This document shows positions 1 to 5,441 of a stretch of 17,957 nucleotides of DNA, one piece after another. The notes under the pieces were generated by a model. The model saw nothing but the letters and a program-made list of their open reading frames with translations, did no database searches and was not told the DNA's origin. Position 1 is the stretch's first letter. Every line of letters begins with the position of its first letter. The position numbers were made by a program, and so were the translations under genes. The stretch comes from Bacteroidales bacterium (GTDB lineage Bacteria; Bacteroidota; Bacteroidia; Bacteroidales; UBA7960), in contig SKSI01000171.1 of the NCBI GenBank assembly GCA_007123065.1, forward strand, positions 1 to 17,957. The letters are read 5' to 3'.

Positions 1-64
1 AACTCTCAACACATTATAAAATAGGGTCCATCTATTAATTGCGAATGACAGGGGGGAAACTAAA

Positions 65-832
65 TTGAAACTGATAGACACGCATACGCATATTTACTTA
101 AAGCAGTTTGATGCCGACCGAAAGGTAGTCATTGAGCGCGCCCTGGCGGCTGGCGTCAGGCAGCAGCTGATGCCCAACATTGACAGCAAAACCATCTCTT
201 CCATGCTGGGCGTTGCCGCGGAGTTTCCGGGAATTTGCCTGCCTATGATGGGCCTGCATCCAACATCAGTAAAGGAAAACCACAAAGAAGAACTTGACAT
301 TATTGGGAACTGGCTTGCAAAGGAGAACTTTGTGGCAGTGGGGGAGACGGGTATTGACCTTTACTGGGATAAGACTTTTGAAGCGCAGCAAAAGGACGCA
401 CTGGCACAGCACATCCACTGGGCAGAGCAACACGGGTTGCCGCTGGTGCTGCATTCACGGAATTCCATGCAAGAACTGTTTGACGTGCTGGAGGCACACA
501 GTAATTTGTCACTCACCGGCGTGTTTCACTGTTTCCCGGGCGATGTGCAACAAGCGAAAAAGGCCATCGACATGGGATTTATGCTTGGCATCGGCGGGGT
601 GGTCACCTATAAGAGAAGCATGATGGCGGAGGTTGTCAGGGCCGTAGGGCTGGAACACATCATTCTGGAGACAGACGCACCCTACCTGGCACCAGTTCCC
701 TGTCGCGGTAAGCGCAACGAGAGCGCGTACCTGGCTCATGTTGCCGGATATGTTGCGCATATAAAAGACATGACAACCCAAGAGGTAGCAGCCATCACTA
801 CTGAAAATGCTGTAAGAATGTTTAGCTGTTGA
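65..832 (+). CDS. tatD: TatD family metal-dependent hydrolase (putative DNase)
   Basis: This is a 255-residue TIM-barrel hydrolase of the amidohydrolase superfamily. TatD proteins are cytoplasmic, divalent-metal-dependent enzymes with reported 3'-5' exonuclease or DNase activity; the substrate of this copy cannot be read from sequence. The metal-site pattern is complete: H7 and H9 in the N-terminal DTHTHIY motif, E94 in GETGIDLYW, H130 in LHSRN, H155 in FHCFPG and D204 in ETDAPYL, followed by the family motif PCRGKRNES. The length is normal (E. coli TatD is about 260 residues). I chose the TTG start because the family's first strand begins two or three residues before DTHTH and no closer ATG exists. 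A G-run (51-56) about eight bases upstream may act as ribosome-binding site. The type I asparaginase follows closely on the same strand and is probably co-transcribed. TatD, YcfH and YjjV paralogues cannot be separated here, so the symbol denotes the family. Confidence 0.93.
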   Translation: MKLIDTHTHIYLKQFDADRKVVIERALAAGVRQQLMPNIDSKTISSMLGVAAEFPGICLPMMGLHPTSVKENHKEELDIIGNWLAKENFVAVGETGIDLYWDKTFEAQQKDALAQHIHWAEQHGLPLVLHSRNSMQELFDVLEAHSNLSLTGVFHCFPGDVQQAKKAIDMGFMLGIGGVVTYKRSMMAEVVRAVGLEHIILETDAPYLAPVPCRGKRNESAYLAHVAGYVAHIKDMTTQEVAAITTENAVRMFSC

Positions 833-872
833 GGTGTTTAGATGTTTCGTTTTACTAACAAAAATTATTATT

Positions 873-1898
873 ATGCCATCCTCCAAAATTCTCGTGATAT
901 ATACCGGCGGCACCATCGGAATGGTTGAAGACCCGGAAACCGGTGCGCTCAGTCCTGTTGACTTCGAACATCTCACCGATCAGATTCCGGAGATCAGAAA
1001 GTTCAAATGCCACATCGACAGCATCTCTTATGATCCGATCATCGATTCGTCGAATATGGAGCCTGCCGTTTGGGTAAGATTGGCAAAACTCATAGAGGAA
1101 CGTTACGAGGCTTACGACGGATTTGTGATCCTGCATGGTTCCGATACCATGGCTTATACCGCCTCAGCACTGAGTTTCATGCTCGAAAACCTTTCAAAGC
1201 CGGTGATCCTTACCGGCTCGCAATTGCCCATCGGCATGATACGAACCGACGGCAAGGAAAATTTCATTACCGCCATAGAGATTGCTGCAGCAAAGAAAGA
1301 TGGACGTGCCATGGTGCCGGAGGTTTGTATTTATTTTGAATACCAGCTCTATCGTGGCAATCGAACCCACAAGCATAATGCAGAGCATTTTGAAGCTTTC
1401 CACTCAGATAATTACCCCGTCCTTGCAGAAGCCGGTGTGCGCATCAAGTACAATGAACCCGCCATTCACAAAGCAACCGATCAGGAGTTTCGAATCTTTA
1501 CAGGGATGGACAACGACATTGCAGTGCTGACACTCTTTCCCGGTATCAGCAGACAGGTTGTTTTTTCAATATTGTCGATTGAAGGGCTAAAGGCTGTGGT
1601 CCTTGAAACCTATGGTTCCGGTAATGCAATGACAGCAGACTGGTTTAAAGAGATCATCAGGGATGCAACTGAACGTGATCTGATAATCTACAACGTAACC
1701 CAATGCCGCGGTGGTGCCGTTATGCAAGGCAAGTACGAAACCAGTGCCTGGCTTGAGGACGCAGGCGTCATCAGCGGCCACGACATAACCACCGAAGCAG
1801 CCATCACCAAGCTGATGTACCTGCTTGGCAACGGCTACAGTACTTCGCGCGTTAAAAAATACTTGAGCAAATCACTTCGTGGAGAAATGTCGGTGTAA
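873..1898 (+). CDS. ansA: Type I L-asparaginase
   Basis: This enzyme hydrolyses L-asparagine to L-aspartate and ammonia. It has 341 residues from the ATG at 873 and no signal peptide, so it is the cytoplasmic AnsA type. Visible motifs are the first catalytic threonine region TGGTIGM (T14), the second catalytic pair in HGSDTMAYTASAL (D91, T92) and the conserved lysine in NRTHKHNAEHFEAF (about K167). The frame is also open upstream to a GTG at 834, one base after the tatD stop, which would add 13 residues. I prefer the ATG because family members begin about ten residues before TGGTIG and the extra segment looks like translated leader. No Shine-Dalgarno is seen at either start. It is probably co-transcribed with tatD. 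Two bases after the stop codon a heptamer repeat element begins; no hairpin terminator is visible. Confidence 0.93.
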   Translation: MPSSKILVIYTGGTIGMVEDPETGALSPVDFEHLTDQIPEIRKFKCHIDSISYDPIIDSSNMEPAVWVRLAKLIEERYEAYDGFVILHGSDTMAYTASALSFMLENLSKPVILTGSQLPIGMIRTDGKENFITAIEIAAAKKDGRAMVPEVCIYFEYQLYRGNRTHKHNAEHFEAFHSDNYPVLAEAGVRIKYNEPAIHKATDQEFRIFTGMDNDIAVLTLFPGISRQVVFSILSIEGLKAVVLETYGSGNAMTADWFKEIIRDATERDLIIYNVTQCRGGAVMQGKYETSAWLEDAGVISGHDITTEAAITKLMYLLGNGYSTSRVKKYLSKSLRGEMSV

Positions 1899-1899
1899 G

Positions 1900-1926
1900 T
1901 AAGCTCGAAGCTGGAAGCTCGAAGGG
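1900..1926 (+). repeat. Short heptamer repeat copy next to the ansA stop
   Basis: About three tandem copies of the degenerate heptamer GAAGCTS (S is C or G) start two bases after the ansA stop codon, beginning TAAGCTCGAAGCTGGA. The same motif forms the large array at 10984-11222. A near-identical copy lies in inverted orientation at 4001-4016, two bases after the tatC stop codon (15 of 16 bases match). No coding function. Confidence 0.8.
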
Positions 1927-1980
1927 AATGATGATGTGAAAATTAGCAAATTAATAACAGAGTTTGAGACACAAAAATCA

Positions 1981-2052
1981 TTTGCACATTTGTAAATCTG
2001 CACATCTTCACATTTTTAAATCTTCACATCTGCACATTTGTAAATCTGCAAA
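1981..2052. repeat. Octamer array (9 units) abutting the pruA stop
   Basis: Nine consecutive 8-base units follow the pattern TYTGCACA / TYTGTAAA / TCTTCACA / TTTTTAAA / TCTGCAAA. The last unit ends exactly at base 2052, and the pruA stop codon (read on the minus strand) occupies 2053-2055. The units are the reverse-complement family of the GATTTGCA/GATTAGCA octamers at 3812-3930, so pruA is flanked by related arrays in opposite orientation. The short preceding stretch 1927-1980 is AT-rich and shows nothing recognisable. Confidence 0.88.
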
Positions 2053-3696
2053 TTATCTATAACATTTCTCCTCGTGCATAAAGGGATACCTGAAATCTGT
2101 AGGTGGTGTAAATGTTTCCTTTACGGTGCGTGGATTGATCCAGCGCAGCAGGTTCAGATAACTTCCCGCCTTGTCGTTGGTGCCCGACATGCGTGAGCCG
2201 CCAAAGGGTTGCTGCCCGACTACTGCACCGGTGGGTTTGTCATTGAAGTAGAAGTTTCCGGCGGCATAACGCAGTGTTTGACAGGCTTTTACTGTAGCAT
2301 AGCGGTCCTGAGCGAAAATAGAGCCGGTGAGCGCATAGGGTGATGTGTTATTTACGAGTTCCAGCGTCTTTTCGAAATCATCATCCTCATAAACATAAAT
2401 GGATAAAACGGGGCCAAAGATCTCCTCTTCCATTGTAACAAAATGTGGATCACTGGCAAGTATCACGGTAGGTTCAATGAAATAGCCTTTGGACTTGTCT
2501 CCGTTTCCTCCAATGATCACCTCTGCATCTTTCGAATCCTTTGCCTTTTCGATATATCCCATAATTTTGTCAAATGCTTTTTCGTCGATTACGGCATTTA
2601 CGAAATTGCAGAAGTCGCGCGGATCACCCTGTTTAATCATACCAATGTTTTCTTTCAATTGTTTCCGGATGTCACTCCACAAGGAGCGGGGGATGTAGGC
2701 GCGTGATGCAGCTGAACATTTTTGTCCCTGGTACTCAAATGCACCTCTTACCAATGCAGTCCCCACCTCATCTGCTTTTGCTGAGGGATGAACCATTACA
2801 AAGTCCTTGCCTCCTGTCTCACCAACCACCCGTGGGTAAGAACGGTAGTGCTCCAGGTTGTTGCCCACGGCCCTCCAGATGTTGTTGAAAGTCGTGTTGG
2901 AGCCTGTGAAGTGCACACCGCCAAGATTTTTATCTTTGAGCACAATGTCTCCGATCATGCTTCCGCTACCCGGAATAAAATTGATGACCCCGTCAGGCAT
3001 ACCCGCTTCTTTGAATATTTTCATCAGGTAGTAGTTGGACAGCAACGATGTAGTAGATGGTTTCCATACGATGGTGTTGCCGAGCGCGGCAGGTGCCAGA
3101 GCAAGGTTGGAAGCAATAGCGGTAAAGTTAAAAGGGCTGACGGCAAACACAAAGCCTTCCAGGGGTCTGTATTCAACACGGTTCAGGTTGCCAATCTCTG
3201 AGTGTGGTTGATCGTTGTAAATTTCAGAAACATAGTGTGCATTGAAGCGAATAAAGTCAATAAGCTCACAGGCTGCCTCTATTTCAGACTGATATGCGTT
3301 TTTGCCCTGGCCAAGCATCGTGGCGGCATTCATTAAGGCACGGTATTTCCCGCTAATCAGGGCTGCAACTTTCAGGGTGATGGAGGTGCGCTCCACCCAC
3401 GACATGTCTGCCCATTGTTGATGGGCATCCATTGCGGCGTCAATGGCCATTCTGACCTCTTTTTCTGTGGCTTTATGATAGGTGGCAAGCACGTGCTGGT
3501 GGTCGTGAGGCATGACCACCTTGCCGGTTTTGCCTGTACGTATCTCTTTCCCACCAATAATCAGAGGAATCTCTACCTGTATGTTGCTTTGGCGCTTTAA
3601 TTCCGCTTCAAGTGTTTTACGTTCAGGTGTGCCTTTGGTGTATTCAATGACCGGCTCATTTTGAGGCCTTGCGTAGTAAAATTGTGCGTTGTTCAT
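2053..3696 (-). CDS. pruA: L-glutamate gamma-semialdehyde dehydrogenase (delta-1-pyrroline-5-carboxylate dehydrogenase)
   Basis: This NAD-dependent aldehyde dehydrogenase superfamily enzyme oxidises glutamate-5-semialdehyde to glutamate, the second step of proline degradation. The 547-residue length fits the stand-alone (group 1) P5C dehydrogenase seen in Bacteroidetes and eukaryotic mitochondria, without a PutA proline-dehydrogenase domain. Visible residues are the nucleotide-binding VSPFNFTAI (N190) and VWKPS (K212), FTGS at 263-266, the general base E293 in VGETGGKDFV and the catalytic cysteine C327 in YQGQKCSAASRAY. The C-terminal motif QQPFGGSRMSGTNDKAG is also typical. No proline dehydrogenase gene is within the window. 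The start codon is ATG; no Shine-Dalgarno and no convincing TAnnTTTG promoter box were found in the roughly 110 bases upstream. The gene is bracketed by octamer arrays and heptamer elements, and the 3' array touches its stop codon. Confidence 0.96.
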   Translation of the reverse strand: MNNAQFYYARPQNEPVIEYTKGTPERKTLEAELKRQSNIQVEIPLIIGGKEIRTGKTGKVVMPHDHQHVLATYHKATEKEVRMAIDAAMDAHQQWADMSWVERTSITLKVAALISGKYRALMNAATMLGQGKNAYQSEIEAACELIDFIRFNAHYVSEIYNDQPHSEIGNLNRVEYRPLEGFVFAVSPFNFTAIASNLALAPAALGNTIVWKPSTTSLLSNYYLMKIFKEAGMPDGVINFIPGSGSMIGDIVLKDKNLGGVHFTGSNTTFNNIWRAVGNNLEHYRSYPRVVGETGGKDFVMVHPSAKADEVGTALVRGAFEYQGQKCSAASRAYIPRSLWSDIRKQLKENIGMIKQGDPRDFCNFVNAVIDEKAFDKIMGYIEKAKDSKDAEVIIGGNGDKSKGYFIEPTVILASDPHFVTMEEEIFGPVLSIYVYEDDDFEKTLELVNNTSPYALTGSIFAQDRYATVKACQTLRYAAGNFYFNDKPTGAVVGQQPFGGSRMSGTNDKAGSYLNLLRWINPRTVKETFTPPTDFRYPFMHEEKCYR

Positions 3697-3811
3697 TTTG
3701 TTTTATCGTTTTTGTTGTGAATGAATTCAGGATTGCATAAACAGTACCGCGGATAAATCGCCCAAACCGGTGCAATGAATTAACAATGATTCTGATAAAA
3801 GGTTTGATGGT

Positions 3812-3930
3812 GATTAGCAGATTAGCAGATTAGCAGATTTGCAGATTTGCAGATTTGCAGATTAGCAGATTTGCAGATTAGCAGATGTGGCAATTAGCAA
3901 ATTAGCAAATGTGCAGATTAGCAGATTTTA
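3812..3930. repeat. Octamer array GATTAGCA/GATTTGCA (about 15 units)
   Basis: The array is a run of 8-base units: three GATTAGCA, three GATTTGCA, then alternating versions, a decayed section (GATGTGGC, AATTAGCA, AATGTGCA) and a final partial unit. Units differ almost only at position 5 (A/T) and position 1 (G/A), so the array expanded by slippage or unequal exchange and is now diverging at its 3' end. It lies upstream of pruA and downstream of tatC, and is the reverse-complement relative of the array at 1981-2052. Confidence 0.92.
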
Positions 3931-3931
3931 T

Positions 3932-3997
3932 TGTCATTCTGAGCGTTAGCGAAGAATCTGTCAGGAAGCTGAGAGATCCTTCACTTTCAGGATGACA
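3932..3997. repeat. 66-bp imperfect palindromic intergenic element
   Basis: The left arm TGTCATTCTGAGCG...GAAGAATCT pairs with the right arm AGATCCTTCA...CAGGATGACA. The outer ends are perfectly complementary over TGTCAT/ATGACA and the remainder pairs with a few mismatches and bulges around a GTCAGGAAGCTGAG loop. From memory, this ATTCTGAGCG...GAAGAATCT family is a common dispersed repeat in Bacteroidetes and some other genomes. It lies about 20 bases past the tatC stop and could fold in the tatC 3' UTR, but it has no T-run and is not a standard terminator. Confidence 0.8.
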
Positions 3998-4000
3998 GGA

Positions 4001-4016
4001 TTCAGCTTCGAGCTTA
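4001..4016 (-). repeat. Heptamer repeat copy next to the tatC stop
   Basis: Read on the minus strand this is TAAGCTCGAAGCTGAA, two bases past the tatC stop codon. It matches the copy that follows ansA at 1900-1915 in 15 of 16 bases, in the same orientation relative to transcription and therefore inverted on the chromosome. Confidence 0.72.
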
Positions 4017-4017
4017 C

Positions 4018-4839
4018 CTACACCGGTTTGGGTGCTACCCGTTTGGAAATGCGGATGCTGATTTCATACAGGACAAAAAGAGGCAATCCAACCATGATTT
4101 GGCTGAAGACATCAGGAGGTGTAATGAGTGCTGCAACGGCGATGATGATAACAAATGCCAGCTTGCGTTGTTTGCGCATGATTTCCGGTGTGAGTATACC
4201 AACCTTGCTGAGGAAATAGACAAACACGGGAAGCTCGAAAAGGATGCCGGTTGCCAGTGTGATGGTTGTTGTTGTGGTGATGAAGGAACGCAGTGCGATC
4301 TGATTTTCAACCAGTCCGCTTACCTGGTAAGACCCCAGAAAGTTGATCGACAGGGGGACGATCAGAAAATAGGCAAACAAAACACCGGTAATGAATAGTC
4401 CGGAAATGACGAAGACGGCACCCCTGGAGCTGGCCTTTTCTGTTGATTTAAGTCCCGGACGAATAAAGCGCCAGATTTCCCACACGATATATGGAATGGC
4501 TATAATAATCCCAACGATAAGTGATACCACAATATGTGTGGTAAACTGGCCTGCCAGGTCTATGTTGATCAGTTTTACCGGTTCAGCATTGATGCAAAGG
4601 GCAGGCATGGAAAGCTCCTGTGCAAACCGGCAAAAAACCCTGTTTGTGATAAAGTAGGTTTCTTTGGGGGCAAGGATAACTCTTGAGAAAAGAAAGTCTT
4701 TGGCAATGAATGCAGCAACAGCAAACGCCAGAACGGCCAGTGAGGATCTGATCAGGTGGCCGCGTAACTCCTCCAGATGCGCCCAGAATGTCATGGTGCC
4801 ATCGGGGTTGCGTTTGTATTTTTCTCTGGACTGATCCAA
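4018..4839 (-). CDS. tatC: Sec-independent (Tat) protein translocase subunit TatC
   Basis: TatC is the polytopic inner-membrane receptor of the twin-arginine translocase, which exports folded and often cofactor-bearing proteins. The 273-residue product has the N-terminal cytoplasmic signature FWAHLEELRGHLIRS (about residues 18-32) and then six hydrophobic segments. The conserved segment IPYIVWEIWRFIRPGL and the later FVYFLSKVGILTPEIMRKQRK with VAALITPPDVFSQIMVGLPL are characteristic. No tatA/tatB gene lies nearby. The start is a TTG at 4839; the only other plausible start is the ATG at residue 16 (4794), just before the conserved motif. I prefer the TTG because a good TAnnTTTG promoter box sits about 40 bases upstream and would give a leader like that of the neighbouring ferredoxin. 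No T-run terminator follows; a 66-bp palindrome lies past the stop. Confidence 0.95.
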   Translation of the reverse strand: MDQSREKYKRNPDGTMTFWAHLEELRGHLIRSSLAVLAFAVAAFIAKDFLFSRVILAPKETYFITNRVFCRFAQELSMPALCINAEPVKLINIDLAGQFTTHIVVSLIVGIIIAIPYIVWEIWRFIRPGLKSTEKASSRGAVFVISGLFITGVLFAYFLIVPLSINFLGSYQVSGLVENQIALRSFITTTTTITLATGILFELPVFVYFLSKVGILTPEIMRKQRKLAFVIIIAVAALITPPDVFSQIMVGLPLFVLYEISIRISKRVAPKPV

Positions 4840-4879
4840 TATGAGTTTTTGTTGTCTTTGGTTTGTTCTACAGGAATAT

Positions 4880-4910
4880 CAAAGATACGTTACAATTTTC
4901 AATTGGCGAA
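4880..4910 (-). promoter_or_regulatory. Predicted promoter of tatC
   Basis: On the minus strand TATCTTTG (4887-4880) is a perfect match to the Bacteroidetes -7 box TAnnTTTG. Nineteen bases upstream is TTCG (4910-4907), a three-of-four match to the -33 TTTG. Transcription would start near 4873, leaving a leader of about 34 bases before the TTG at 4839. Confidence 0.6.
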
Positions 4911-4967
4911 TGAAGGGATATAAAACAGGCATCACTGTTTGAGCAGAGATTGCTGACTGTTGCCCCG

Positions 4968-5006
4968 AAAAAAAAAGCCCATAACCTTCCTGGTTAAGGG
5001 CTTTTC
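4968..5006 (-). terminator. Rho-independent terminator of the ferredoxin gene
   Basis: The stem AAAAGCCCATAACC (4973-4986) pairs with GGTTAAGGGCTTTT (4992-5005) with one mismatch and a five-base loop. On the minus strand the hairpin is followed by an uninterrupted T-run (plus-strand A's from 4968), so it works for minus-strand transcription, about 40 bases after the ferredoxin stop. It also insulates tatC from ferredoxin read-through. Confidence 0.85.
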
Positions 5007-5043
5007 GTTTTTCTACCCTGGAGCAAGTCCGGGCAGACAGGTC

Positions 5044-5211
5044 TTATTCAGGATGAATTGCTTCAACAGGACATACATCTGCGCATGCACCACAGTCTGT
5101 GCATATATCGGGATCGATAACATAGATGTCACCTTCTGAAATAGCATCAACCGGGCATTCATCGATGCAGCTGCCGCAAGCTGTGCAATCATCGTTAATT
5201 ACGTAAGCCAT
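5044..5211 (-). CDS. Small 2[4Fe-4S] ferredoxin, 55 residues
   Basis: This is a clostridial-type ferredoxin, a soluble low-potential electron carrier of the cytoplasm. It begins MAYVINDDCTACGSC and ends PVEAIHPE. It has two full cluster motifs, CTACGSCIDECP (residues 9-20) and CTDCGACADVCP (37-48), each with the CxxCxxC...CP arrangement. That gives eight ligands for two [4Fe-4S] clusters within the usual 55-60 residue size. It is a one-gene transcription unit with a promoter box about 43 bases upstream and a strong terminator after it. It lies divergently from korAB, separated by 230 bp. 2-Oxoglutarate:ferredoxin oxidoreductase needs such an acceptor and the two-subunit KorAB type carries no ferredoxin-like subunit, so this is the best candidate partner. 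That pairing is inferred from position and chemistry. Confidence 0.95.
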   Translation of the reverse strand: MAYVINDDCTACGSCIDECPVDAISEGDIYVIDPDICTDCGACADVCPVEAIHPE

Positions 5212-5253
5212 CTCTTTGTGATTTTAGTTTTTAAATTCAGTTTATTTCCATGG

Positions 5254-5261
5254 CAAATATA
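5254..5261 (-). promoter_or_regulatory. Predicted -7 promoter box of the ferredoxin gene
   Basis: On the minus strand TATATTTG matches TAnnTTTG exactly, 42 bases before the ATG at 5211. The -33 region is weak (GTTC about 19 bases upstream). The predicted leader is about 35 bases. Confidence 0.5.
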
Positions 5262-5360
5262 GCAGCTTTTAAGTTACTGTGAACAGATATTTTACACTTG
5301 AACGTAATTTGAAATAGTTTTAAATAAAAAGGCATTTTTTGGATAAAGTGTGCCTGAAAT

Positions 5361-5393
5361 TTTGAATAATTAACAATTAAACAATTAACTTCG
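5361..5393 (+). promoter_or_regulatory. Predicted promoter of the korAB operon
   Basis: TTTG at 5361-5364 and TAACTTCG at 5386-5393, separated by 21 bases, match the Bacteroidetes -33/-7 arrangement with one mismatch in the -7 box (TTCG for TTTG). Transcription would start near 5400, about 42 bases before the korA ATG. The same 230-bp spacer carries the divergent ferredoxin promoter, so the two units could share regulation. Confidence 0.55.
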
Positions 5394-5441
5394 CAGCATG
5401 AAATAAATCAAGGAATTTCAACCCAAAACACAAACGGTATT

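Larger units (their letters stand above)
3697..4017. other. Gene-free 321-bp repeat-bearing spacer between tatC and pruA
   Basis: Both neighbours are on the minus strand. The spacer contains, in plus-strand order, about 115 bases of ordinary sequence upstream of pruA, a 15-unit octamer array (3812-3930), a 66-bp palindromic element (3932-3997) and one heptamer-repeat copy (4001-4016). I found no coding frame, RNA gene or clear promoter in it. Confidence 0.75.

Noticed and set aside
1..64. Possible promoter or upstream gene end at the window start
   Set aside because: No TAnnTTTG box, hairpin or coding signal could be supported in these 64 bases except the G-run before tatD.
834..872. GTG-started 13-residue extension of asparaginase
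   Set aside because: The extra residues do not resemble the family N-terminus and the ATG at 873 places TGGTIG at the usual distance.
509..976. 155-codon minus-strand open frame across tatD and ansA
   Set aside because: It lies antisense to two strongly recognisable genes, spans their junction and has no recognisable protein features.
2788..3201. 137-codon plus-strand open frame inside pruA
   Set aside because: It is antisense to the NAD-binding and catalytic region of pruA and has no plausible domain.
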